Below, in pieces: positions 5,917 through 12,765 of a stretch of DNA of 17,487 bases (position 1 is its first letter; the number at the start of each line of letters is the position of its first letter). This DNA is from a bacterium (GTDB taxonomy: Bacteria; UBP18; UBA7526), in contig JAUWXM010000015.1 in assembly GCA_030616365.1 (NCBI GenBank), forward strand, positions 1 through 17,487. The letters run 5' to 3'. The position numbers and the translations under genes are program-made. The notes under the pieces were generated by a model. The model was not told the origin of the DNA. It did no database searches and saw nothing but the letters and a program-made list of their open reading frames with translations.

Positions 5917-7494
5917 TCACTCCTTTCTTAGGCTTTTGAAGGCCTGGGGTAGTTTCTCCAAAACATCAGAAGCAACGAGAGATTCCTCTCCTTTCTCTTG
6001 GGCAGCCAGATCCCCTGCCAGGCCATGGAGATAGACTCCCATCTTTGCTGCTTTTAAAGGTTCTATTCTCTGAGCTAAAAGGGAACCGATCATCCCGGTC
6101 AATACATCCCCCACACCAGCAGAGGCCATCCCCGGATTTCCCGTAGGATTGATGTAGATATTTCCTTCTGGATCAGAGATGACGGTTCTTGCCCCTTTTA
6201 AAACAACGATTACCTTATATTTCTGGGCAAAGTCGCCTGCAATCCTTATTCTATTCTCCTGTACCTCTTTTGCTTTTTTACCTATAAGCCTCGCCATCTC
6301 ACCAGGATGGGGAGTAATTATTGCGGGCCGCTGGTCGCTAGTCGCTGGTCGCAGGATAGAGAGATGACTTACGAGGGCATTAAGGGCGTCGGCATCGATG
6401 ATCATGGGAAGAGAAATCTTCTTTATTAGATTTATTACCAGTTGTTGTGTCTCTTTATTTGTAGATAGTCCGGGGCCAAGAGCAAGAGCATCTGCTTTTT
6501 CAGAAAATTCTATGATCTCTTTTTCTGCTTTCAAAGAAAGGGTTTTCTTTTTTGACTCTGGTAGGGGTAAGGTCATCCCTTCAGTTAATTTAATCTCCAT
6601 GATCTCATTCAGACTCTCTGGGATGCCCAGGGTGACTAAACCTACTCCACTTCTTAGAGCCCCAAAGCAGAGAGAGGCCGCCTGAGAAGTCAAGGTTGCA
6701 GCACCGGTCATACCAACTGAACCAGCAATGACAAAGAGATGGCCGTAGGTTCCCTTGTGGGTATCTGGCCTCCTTGGTTCTAAATAAGTAGAGATTTCTT
6801 CTTTAGCAATTAGGTTTACTTTAATCCTTTCATCTTCCAAGAATCTCTTGGGGATTCCGATATCGGCTACTTTTAATTTCCCCGCATACCCTGCTCCGGG
6901 ATAGACGACCAATCCTATCTTGGAAAGACCGAAGGTTATGGTCAAATCTGCCCTTATTGCTTCTCCGGGGACTCTACCTGTGCTTCCCTCCACTCCAGAG
7001 GGGATATCTACAGAAACAATAGGCTTCTTCAAAGTATTGATAAACTTAATGGCCTTCGCTTCCAATCCTTTTGGTGTACCCTTTATCCCTGTTCCCAGAA
7101 TGGCATCAACAATTAAATCTGCCTTTTTGACTTCTTGTTCAAACTTTTCTAATCTCCGGAAAGTAACAATTTCTATTATTTCTATCTTTTGTTTCAATGC
7201 TTTTTTAAGATTGGTTTTCGGGTCCTTCTTGAGTTTTTCCTTCCTTGTTAATAAGAATATTCTAATCTTTGTTTTTTCTTTTGTTAAAAGGCGAGCGATT
7301 ACCAGTCCATCTCCACCATTATTCCCCTTGCCACAGAAGATAGAGACCCTTTTCCCTTCCAAGGGAGCATAACGGGATTTGATTGCTCTGACTACTGCTC
7401 TCCCGGCATTCTCCATAAGTTCTATTGAAGGAATCCCAGAGGCAATGGTCTTTCTATCAATCTCTCTCATCTCTTCTGCAGTAACAACCTTCAT
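5917..7494 (-). CDS. nnr: Bifunctional NAD(P)H-hydrate epimerase and dehydratase
   Basis: This enzyme repairs hydrated NAD(P)H. The N-terminal YjeF_N domain (about 1-230) interconverts R and S forms, and the C-terminal ribokinase-like domain (about 240-525) dehydrates the S form using ADP or ATP. Seen: GKGNNGGDG (55-63), VDAILGTG, SVDIPSGV; then HKGTYGHLFVIAGS (247-259), DADALN (367-372), TPHPGEM (394-400), VLKGARTVI, and GNPGMASAGVGDVLTG (452-467) with the catalytic Asp. Length 525 is close to the E. coli enzyme. ATG at 7492-7494 has GGAGA 4-5 bases upstream. A 7-bp tandem repeat codes part of the loop before TPHPGEM. It lies between acpS and the CBS gene, and their near-zero spacing suggests one operon. 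Confidence 0.95.
   Translation of the reverse strand: MKVVTAEEMREIDRKTIASGIPSIELMENAGRAVVRAIKSRYAPLEGKRVSIFCGKGNNGGDGLVIARLLTKEKTKIRIFLLTRKEKLKKDPKTNLKKALKQKIEIIEIVTFRRLEKFEQEVKKADLIVDAILGTGIKGTPKGLEAKAIKFINTLKKPIVSVDIPSGVEGSTGRVPGEAIRADLTITFGLSKIGLVVYPGAGYAGKLKVADIGIPKRFLEDERIKVNLIAKEEISTYLEPRRPDTHKGTYGHLFVIAGSVGMTGAATLTSQAASLCFGALRSGVGLVTLGIPESLNEIMEIKLTEGMTLPLPESKKKTLSLKAEKEIIEFSEKADALALGPGLSTNKETQQLVINLIKKISLPMIIDADALNALVSHLSILRPATSDQRPAIITPHPGEMARLIGKKAKEVQENRIRIAGDFAQKYKVIVVLKGARTVISDPEGNIYINPTGNPGMASAGVGDVLTGMIGSLLAQRIEPLKAAKMGVYLHGLAGDLAAQEKGEESLVASDVLEKLPQAFKSLRKE
6331..6352. repeat. Heptamer tandem repeat inside nnr
   Basis: CTGGTCG, CTAGTCG and CTGGTCG follow one another in 7-base phase, encoding part of RPATSDQRP in a loop of the dehydratase domain. 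The loop is only slightly longer than in relatives, so an insertion is possible but not proved. Confidence 0.5.
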
Positions 7495-7514
7495 CTACTC
7501 TCCTTTCAGTCGAT

Positions 7515-7597
7515 GCACTGATTAGCACTGATTTTACTACACTGATTAGCACCGATTTAATCCGTGCTCATTCGTTATTCATCCGTGCTCATCCGTG
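7515..7597. repeat. Interspersed repeat cluster between nnr and acpS
   Basis: Two 20-base units built on CACTGATTAGCAC (7515-7534 and 7539-7558) match at 18 of 20 positions. They are followed by ATCCGTGCTCAT twice (7560-7571, 7581-7592) and another ATCCGTG (7591-7597). GCACCGAT and ATCCGTGC in the middle form a near-perfect hairpin. The cluster reaches into acpS and supplies its last codons and stop. Confidence 0.75.
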
Positions 7598-7969
7598 TTT
7601 GATAGCGATGGCCTGAGCAATAGCATACTCTTTGGTATGAGACATAGATACCAGAACTTCGTCTATCCCTAATCTCCTCGCAATCTCTTTAGTCTTCCCC
7701 ACTAACTTAACCTCTGGCTTTCCATCATTATTATGGGTGATCTGGATATCTCTCCATCTTACCCCTTTTCTCCATCCCGTTCCCAGGGCCTTCATCACCG
7801 CTTCCTTGGTAGCGAAGTGGGCTCCATAGAACTGATATCTATTCTTTTTCCTCGCTCCCCGGATAATCTCTTCCTTAGTAAAAACCCTTTTCAGAAACCT
7901 ACCATTATTATCAATGGCCCTTTTTATTCTCTCTGTCTTAACAATATCTATTCCCACGCCTTTGATCAT
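7589..7969 (-). CDS. acpS: Holo-[acyl-carrier-protein] synthase
   Basis: AcpS transfers 4'-phosphopantetheine from CoA to a serine of acyl carrier protein, activating it for fatty-acid synthesis. The 126 residues fit the family. Seen: N-terminal GVGIDIV (Mg ligand D8), FTKEEI, the signature HFATKEAVMKALGTG (E56 as second Mg ligand) and a late LVSMSHTKEYAIAQAI. ATG at 7967-7969 has AGGAG 6 bases upstream. It is the first gene of the acpS-nnr-CBS-tsaE-tsaB-rimI run, with a probable promoter at 7990-8018. Its final residues (KHG and stop) lie in an interspersed repeat whose TGA codons end the frame, so the native C-terminus may have been overwritten. Confidence 0.95.
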   Translation of the reverse strand: MIKGVGIDIVKTERIKRAIDNNGRFLKRVFTKEEIIRGARKKNRYQFYGAHFATKEAVMKALGTGWRKGVRWRDIQITHNNDGKPEVKLVGKTKEIARRLGIDEVLVSMSHTKEYAIAQAIAIKHG

Positions 7970-7989
7970 CTCATTCTCCTTATTTTGAC

Positions 7990-8018
7990 AGTATACTATA
8001 TTTCCTTGCAGAAGGCAA
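7990..8018 (-). promoter_or_regulatory. Probable promoter of the acpS operon
   Basis: TTGCCT (8013-8018, 4 of 6 to consensus) and TATACT (7990-7995, 5 of 6) are separated by 17 bases on the minus strand, just after the nagB terminator. The predicted start near 7983 leaves about 14 bases to the acpS ATG, including AGGAG. The -35 overlaps the direct repeat that flanks the adjacent MITE-like element. Confidence 0.6.
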
Positions 8019-8086
8019 ACCCCGTTAGAAATAAGATGCCAGAGGTGTCTGCCTTACCTTTGGTAAGGATTTCTAGCGGGGCAAAC
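8015..8086. mobile_element. MITE-like palindromic element, copy 1 (with flanking 6-base duplications)
   Basis: CCCGTTAGAAAT (8021-8032) and ATTTCTAGCGGG (8069-8080) are 11 of 12 complementary terminal repeats. The element is bracketed by GCAAAC at 8015-8020 and again at 8081-8086, a likely target-site duplication. The 36-base interior contains a hairpin, CCTTACC with GGTAAGG (8052-8068). It has no coding capacity. A second element with the same termini lies at 12621-12765. It sits between the nagB terminator and the acpS promoter. Confidence 0.75.
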
Positions 8087-8117
8087 AAAAAGCCTGTCTC
8101 AAAAAAAGACAGGCTTT
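8082..8117 (-). terminator. Factor-independent terminator after nagB
   Basis: AAAGCCTGTCT and AGACAGGCTTT form a perfect 11-bp stem (8107-8117 with 8089-8099) with a 7-base loop. On the minus strand it is followed by a T-rich stretch (TTTTTGTTT including the stem end). It lies about 45 bases past the nagB stop and should end the folP-to-nagB transcript. Confidence 0.85.
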
Positions 8118-8161
8118 GAGTCAGGTTAAAGTGAAACAAAGACTACGAGAATTTTAAGGAG

Positions 8162-9124
8162 TTATCTCAGATCGCTTAGATAGACCCCTTTAGAAGACAG
8201 GGTGCTTTCCTTTCCTAAGATATTCTTGGCCGCCAGTTCATCGACAATATAGATCACCTTTCCTTTTTTAGCATATTCTAAAGAGAGGGAGATGGGTAGA
8301 TCGGGAGTCACCGACCCCAAAAGAGAACCAGCGATAGCCTCTCTCTTTCTCTCCCCATTGGCTAAAAGGAGTATCAAGGGGGCCTCATAGACCAACCCGG
8401 CCCCCATAGAGACGGCATAATGGGGGGATTCCTCTACACTGGAGAAATGGCCATCCTGTACAGCATTCTGGATGGTATTCTCATCTAACTTAACCAGAAG
8501 CATCCTCTCTTCCAAAGGGATGCCACACTCATGGAAGCCGATGTGTCCCTTTTCTCCCACTCCTACTACCTGAAGGTCGATTCCCCCGTAAGATCTAATC
8601 AATTCCTCATAACCATCCAGGATCTCTCTCTTTATCCAGGAAAGATAATCGCTTTTAGTAGTATCTGGAATAGAGACCGCTTTACCAAAATTGGTTCCTT
8701 TTAACTCATAATAGGAGGAATCGTCTTTGTGATTTTTCAATTCCTGAATTAATCTCTTCTCTTCTACCTTAGTACCTTGAGGGATAAAGGTCTTAGCAAA
8801 AGAGGGCGTAAGTTTCTGAAAGAGTTGCTCAGACATAAAATGGGCGTAGCTCTCCAGATGTCTGGCCCTCTCCTCCGGGGTGGCTCCAGGGAGACCGATA
8901 TATTCATCGAGGTTGAAGGAGACTATCCTCTGGGCATCGAAGAGATGCTGGTTACTGGCAAGAATATCATAGAGGCCCGTGGGAGTACTTCCGGTAGCCA
9001 ATCCCAGGACCATTTTCTCCTTCTCTTTATTGGGGATAAAACTCAAGATCTGCCCCAGTACGATCTGGGCAGCCACCTGGCTCATCTGTCTCTTATCTTT
9101 AGTAATATAGACTTGAAATCCCAT
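8162..9124 (-). CDS. nagB: Glucosamine-6-phosphate deaminase family protein (NagB-like)
   Basis: NagB converts glucosamine-6-phosphate to fructose-6-phosphate and ammonia, opposing GlmS. Seen: GLATGSTPTGLY (41-52), SFNLDEYIG with the proton-abstracting Asp (D73, E. coli D72), GVGEKGHIGFHE (188-199) and SVTPDLPISLSLEYAKKGKVIYIVD. Two departures: at 320 residues it is longer than E. coli NagB (266), mainly through an extra segment at about 120-170; and in GVGEKGH the position of E. coli Asp141 is Lys192, although the catalytic His (H194) and Glu (E199) remain. ATG at 9122-9124 has GAGG 5-6 bases upstream. It is the last gene before a strong terminator and follows yvcK by 18 bases. The family is clear; exact substrate or activity is less certain because of the Asp change. 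Confidence 0.85.
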   Translation of the reverse strand: MGFQVYITKDKRQMSQVAAQIVLGQILSFIPNKEKEKMVLGLATGSTPTGLYDILASNQHLFDAQRIVSFNLDEYIGLPGATPEERARHLESYAHFMSEQLFQKLTPSFAKTFIPQGTKVEEKRLIQELKNHKDDSSYYELKGTNFGKAVSIPDTTKSDYLSWIKREILDGYEELIRSYGGIDLQVVGVGEKGHIGFHECGIPLEERMLLVKLDENTIQNAVQDGHFSSVEESPHYAVSMGAGLVYEAPLILLLANGERKREAIAGSLLGSVTPDLPISLSLEYAKKGKVIYIVDELAAKNILGKESTLSSKGVYLSDLR

Positions 9125-9142
9125 TGCTACCTCTCTTTACTT

Positions 9143-10441
9143 TTATTCCTTTGTTCCCCTACCCTTGGCTTCCATGAAGATCCTCGTAATGGCTCGGGCC
9201 AACTTATCTGGCTCATGGCGCAGGTAGTCCTTGGTGCTCATGAGATTTGCTTTGACTATCTTAACTCCCATCTTTTCTATTTTTTCCTCATCTACCGCTA
9301 CCGGGAAGGCCTTCTCCTCTTCATACTTTTTGGCAAGCTCTGGAGGACCCTGGCTGGTATTTACCAGAACATGGTCCAGGAACCTACTCTCAGTATGCCT
9401 ATAGATGGCCTCTATATGGTCTGAGGCGGAATAATTGTCCGTTTCTCCCGCCTGGGTCATGATGTTGCAGACATAGATCTTAATGGCCCTTGAGTTCTTT
9501 ATGGCCTCTATCATCCCTTTTGTTAAAAGGTTGGGCATCACACTGGTATAGAGAGAGCCCGGGCCGATAACAATTATCTCTGCTTCCTTTATGGCTTCCA
9601 GAGCCTCGGGATAGGAAGGAGCATCAGAAGGCAAAAGGGAGAGCTTCTCGATCTCACCTCCCGCCTCAGGAATCTCTGCCTCCCCTTTTATTACTCTCCC
9701 GTCTTTCATCTTTGCCTGGAGAGAGACGTCGCTTAGGGAAGAGGGAAGGACCCGACCACGAATGGCCAGTACCTTGCTGGTAGCCCTCACGGCGCTGGCA
9801 AAGCTCTTGGTCACCTCACGCATTGCGGTGATAAAGAGGTTCCCAAAGGAGTGACCCTTCAGTTCGCTGGGACCTTTGAATCTATATTGAAAGAGATCCT
9901 CCATCAGGGGCTCGGTATCTGCCAGGGCCACCAGGCAGTTCCTGATATCCCCGGGGGGAGGCATGGCGAAGTCCTTTCTTAATCTTCCCGAGCTTCCTCC
10001 GGAATCGGCCACAGTAACAATGGCCGTTAGATTAGAGGTATACTCCTTTATTCCCTTTAAGAGGCTGGAGAGGCCGTGTCCTCCTCCAATGCCTACTATT
10101 CTTGGACCACGCCTGAGTTGCCTCTTCTCATAGACCACATCGACCAAATCCTTCTTTTCCTGGGAGGCGAAGAGGGAGTAGATGGATTTTAATAATCGTT
10201 GCAGACCCAAAGCGATGCAGATTAAGCCCAGAAAGAGAATGAGCATAACTACCGGCCTGGTTACCAGGGCCTCAGAGAGAAAGATTCTCTCAAAACCCTT
10301 TACAAACTGGGGAGGCCTGGGAAGACGCAATAGGCCACCCAATCCCGTTCCAAGAAAGATAATCCCGACAAGTAAAAGGATTATCCATCTTTTAATAAGC
10401 ATCCCGGGATAGAACCACTTCAATATCTTCTTTAACTTCAC
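9143..10441 (-). CDS. yvcK: YvcK/GlmR-family UDP-GlcNAc-binding regulator with N-terminal membrane anchor
   Basis: In Bacillus this family (UPF0052/CofD-like fold) binds UDP-GlcNAc, controls entry into cell-wall amino-sugar synthesis through GlmS, and is needed on gluconeogenic substrates. Seen: GIGGGHG (117-123), DSGGSSGRLR (146-155), MPPPGDIRNCLVAL, IRGRVLPSS, and GPGSLYTSVMPNLL. The first 110 residues are an extension with two hydrophobic segments (about 19-39 and 63-82); the Bacillus protein (about 317 residues) lacks it, so this form is probably membrane-tethered with the catalytic-like domain in the cytoplasm. The start is GTG at 10439-10441 inside the pdxJ stop, with GGAG 6 bases upstream, suggesting translational coupling. 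Its neighbours glmM, cdaA, cdaR and nagB fit a role in amino-sugar control. Confidence 0.93.
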   Translation of the reverse strand: MKLKKILKWFYPGMLIKRWIILLLVGIIFLGTGLGGLLRLPRPPQFVKGFERIFLSEALVTRPVVMLILFLGLICIALGLQRLLKSIYSLFASQEKKDLVDVVYEKRQLRRGPRIVGIGGGHGLSSLLKGIKEYTSNLTAIVTVADSGGSSGRLRKDFAMPPPGDIRNCLVALADTEPLMEDLFQYRFKGPSELKGHSFGNLFITAMREVTKSFASAVRATSKVLAIRGRVLPSSLSDVSLQAKMKDGRVIKGEAEIPEAGGEIEKLSLLPSDAPSYPEALEAIKEAEIIVIGPGSLYTSVMPNLLTKGMIEAIKNSRAIKIYVCNIMTQAGETDNYSASDHIEAIYRHTESRFLDHVLVNTSQGPPELAKKYEEEKAFPVAVDEEKIEKMGVKIVKANLMSTKDYLRHEPDKLARAITRIFMEAKGRGTKE

Positions 10442-11160
10442 CCCATTCTCCTTTCGATAAGATCAAGCATCTCTTTGACTGCTTCTTTCATCCCCACCAT
10501 TACTGCCCGGGCGATGATGTTATGGCCGATATTTAACTCCTCTATTTCGGAAATCTTGGCTATTCGAGAAACATTCCGATAGGTGAGGCCATGACCAGCA
10601 CTAACTTCGAGACCCAATCTCTTTGCCTCTCTGGCTGCTCTTGAAATGCGGGTGAGTTCTTTATCTTTCTTCTTCTTGCTTTTTGCCTCTGCATAGCATC
10701 CGGTATGGAGCTCCACCATCTGAGCCCCTGTCTTAGTAGAGGCCTTGACCTGCTTTAGATTCGGGTCTATGAATAGACTTACAATAATTCCTTTCTTTCT
10801 TAATCTTTTGACCGCTTTTGAAATCTTCTTCAAGTTTCCCGTTACATCCAACCCTCCTTCAGTAGTCAGTTCTTGTCTTTTCTCTGGCACCAGAGTAGCC
10901 TGATCCGGTCTTATCTTGCAGGCGATCTTTAGAATCTCCTCTGTTACCGCCATCTCTAAGTTGAGCCTCTTGACCTTCTTCCTCAAAACCTTTACATCCC
11001 TATCCTGGATGTGGCGTCGATCCTCTCTCAAATGAACGATAATGGAGTCTGCTCCTGCTTCTTGAGCCAAGAAGGCAGCCTCTAAGGGATCTGGCTCTGG
11101 AGCCCTTCTGGCCTGCCTTACCGTAGCCACATGATCAACATTCACCCCTAATCTAACCAT
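10438..11160 (-). CDS. pdxJ: Pyridoxine 5'-phosphate synthase
   Basis: PdxJ condenses 1-deoxyxylulose-5-phosphate with 3-amino-2-oxopropyl phosphate to pyridoxine 5'-phosphate, the ring-closing step of DXP-dependent vitamin B6 synthesis. The 240-residue TIM barrel is full length. Seen: LGVNVDHVATVRQARR at the N-terminus, VHLREDRRHIQDRD (catalytic H43), LEMAVTEEI (E69), LVPEKRQELTTEGGLDV, and VSAGHGLTYRNV (H190), matching the E. coli His45, Glu72 and His193 set. ATG at 11158-11160 has GGAG 6 bases upstream. It overlaps yvcK by 4 bases and follows glmM across a 112-base gap that holds an octamer repeat. pdxJ next to acpS is common in bacteria; here yvcK and nagB lie between them. Identity is secure. 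Confidence 0.97.
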   Translation of the reverse strand: MVRLGVNVDHVATVRQARRAPEPDPLEAAFLAQEAGADSIIVHLREDRRHIQDRDVKVLRKKVKRLNLEMAVTEEILKIACKIRPDQATLVPEKRQELTTEGGLDVTGNLKKISKAVKRLRKKGIIVSLFIDPNLKQVKASTKTGAQMVELHTGCYAEAKSKKKKDKELTRISRAAREAKRLGLEVSAGHGLTYRNVSRIAKISEIEELNIGHNIIARAVMVGMKEAVKEMLDLIERRMG

Positions 11161-11192
11161 TTTTATCTCCGAATATCTTGTTTATCTAGTTT

Positions 11193-11264
11193 GTTTGCCT
11201 GTTTCCCGGTTTTCCAGTTTTCCGGTTTTGAACTGGCTAACAGGCTAACTGGCCAACTGGCTTA
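11193..11264. repeat. Nine-unit octamer array between glmM and pdxJ
   Basis: Nine consecutive 8-base units run in perfect phase. Five are GTTT-type (GTTTGCCT, GTTTCCCG, GTTTTCCA, GTTTTCCG, GTTTTGAA) and four are CTGG-type (CTGGCTAA, CAGGCTAA, CTGGCCAA, CTGGCTTA). The two blocks are partly complementary (CCAGTT with AACTGG), so the array can fold back on itself. No ORF is supported in 11161-11272. Confidence 0.8.
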
Positions 11265-11272
11265 ACAAAATA

Positions 11273-12619
11273 TTAACCTAATTTCTTATGGATTACTTTG
11301 CTTATCTCTCGAGCAATAGCCTCGATCTCTTTTCTCTCTCTTCCCTCAACCATTACCCTGATAAGAAGCTCGGTGCCTGAAGGGCGAACTAAAATTCTCC
11401 CGCCACTGGCGAGTTTCTTCTCTGCCCTCTCAATCTCCTTCTTAATCTCCAGAACTTTTAATGGATCTCTCTTCTTCTTGACCCTGACGTTGATTAGAAC
11501 CTGGGGAAGTTTCTCCATAACCTGGGCAAGTTCAGAAAGAGGCTTATTCCTTCTCTTCATGATGAAGAGTATCCGGAGGGTAGTGATTATTCCATCTCCC
11601 GTAGTATTATGCTCTAAGAAGATGATGTGTCCTGACTGCTCCCCACCCAGCTTTAGATTCTCTCTTAGCATTTTATCCAGAACGTATCTATCGCCAACCG
11701 GGGTTCTCAGAACTTTTCCCCCCATCCTCTCCAATGCTAAATCCAGTCCCAGGTTACTCATCACAGTGGCCACCAGGGTCTTCTTAGGAAGTCTCTTTAT
11801 CCTTATCAACTCCTGGGCACAGAAAGCCATCACCTGATCCCCATCGACCACCTCTCCCTTCTCATCTATGGGGATTACCCGATCCCCATCCCCATCAAAT
11901 GATATCCCGATATCTGCCTTTTCTTTTAACACCCTCTTTCGGGTTACTTCGGGATAAAGTGGGCCACAGTTCTCATTAATATTTGTTCCATCGGGCTTGT
12001 TATTCAAAACGATCATTTCTGCCCCAAGTTCTTTCAAAATCTGGGGTGCTACCTGATAGGTAGCACCATGGGCACAATCGACTACTATCTTATATCCTCT
12101 AAGATTCAAACCTCGATGAAAAGATCTCAGGATAAATCCCTCGTATCTCTTGGGAGCATCGTCAATAGGGCAGATCCTACCGATCCTCTTTCCCGTGGGG
12201 CAGGGTACTCTTTTCTTCCTGAAGAGGAGTTCTTCAATCTTCTTCTCATAATCATCGGAGAGCTTAAAGCCCTTTCGGGAGAAGAACTTAATTCCATTAT
12301 CATGATATGGGTTATGGGAAGCGGAGATGACAATTCCCGCATCGGCCTTTAGAGATTTTGTGAGATAGGCGATGGCGGGAGTGGGAAGGATGCCCAATTT
12401 AAAAACATCTCCCCCCGCAGAGGATATCCCACTAGCCAGGGCTTCTTCAAGCATAGGACCGGATAGACGGGTATCGCGACCGATGGCCAGGGAGGTCTTC
12501 TCCTTATCCTTCTTGAAGAAAAGAGCTGCTGCCTTCCCTAAACGAAAGACAAGTTCTGGAGTCATGGGATAGAGATTGGCTACTCCTCTTATCCCATCGG
12601 TACCAAAAAGTCTACGCAA
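11273..12619 (-). CDS. glmM: Phosphoglucosamine mutase
   Basis: GlmM interconverts glucosamine-6-phosphate and glucosamine-1-phosphate on the way to UDP-GlcNAc and peptidoglycan. All 448 residues fit the family. Seen: N-terminal FGTDGIRG, the phosphoserine loop ISASHNPYHDNGIKFF (S101), the metal-binding DGDGDR (242-247), the sugar-binding GEQSGHIIF, and the phosphate-binding RPSGTELLIRVMVEG near the C-terminus. The start is TTG at 12617-12619, giving the standard beginning MRRLFGTDGIRG. A MITE-like element separates it from cdaR; the element's end supplies GGGG 6 bases before the TTG, replacing a GGAG that would lie at the same distance without the insertion. In Gram-positive bacteria GlmM binds CdaA, which fits the neighbouring genes here. 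Identity is secure. Confidence 0.97.
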   Translation of the reverse strand: MRRLFGTDGIRGVANLYPMTPELVFRLGKAAALFFKKDKEKTSLAIGRDTRLSGPMLEEALASGISSAGGDVFKLGILPTPAIAYLTKSLKADAGIVISASHNPYHDNGIKFFSRKGFKLSDDYEKKIEELLFRKKRVPCPTGKRIGRICPIDDAPKRYEGFILRSFHRGLNLRGYKIVVDCAHGATYQVAPQILKELGAEMIVLNNKPDGTNINENCGPLYPEVTRKRVLKEKADIGISFDGDGDRVIPIDEKGEVVDGDQVMAFCAQELIRIKRLPKKTLVATVMSNLGLDLALERMGGKVLRTPVGDRYVLDKMLRENLKLGGEQSGHIIFLEHNTTGDGIITTLRILFIMKRRNKPLSELAQVMEKLPQVLINVRVKKKRDPLKVLEIKKEIERAEKKLASGGRILVRPSGTELLIRVMVEGRERKEIEAIAREISKVIHKKLG

Positions 12620-12620
12620 G

Positions 12621-12765
12621 GTCTACCCCGTTAGAAATAGGAATCGCTTCAAAGAAGCGTTTCCGTAAATTTTTCCTATTCTCGGTATACCATCTACCAC
12701 TTTTCCCACCTCATACGCCCTAAATATAAACATCGTCCCAGTCGCTAATTTCTAACGGGGTCTAC
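12621..12765. mobile_element. MITE-like palindromic element, copy 2 (with flanking 6-base duplications)
   Basis: CCCGTTAGAAAT (12627-12638) and ATTTCTAACGGG (12748-12759) are perfect terminal inverted repeats. GTCTAC flanks the element at 12621-12626 and 12760-12765. The interior of about 109 bases differs from copy 1 but also starts with a hairpin (CGCTTC, aaa, GAAGCG). No ORF is evident. The element fills the whole glmM-cdaR gap; the cdaR stop codon lies in one flanking repeat and the other lies just before the glmM start. Confidence 0.82.

Noticed and set aside
11193..11264. CRISPR-like array
   Set aside because: Units are contiguous octamers with no spacers and no cas genes nearby.
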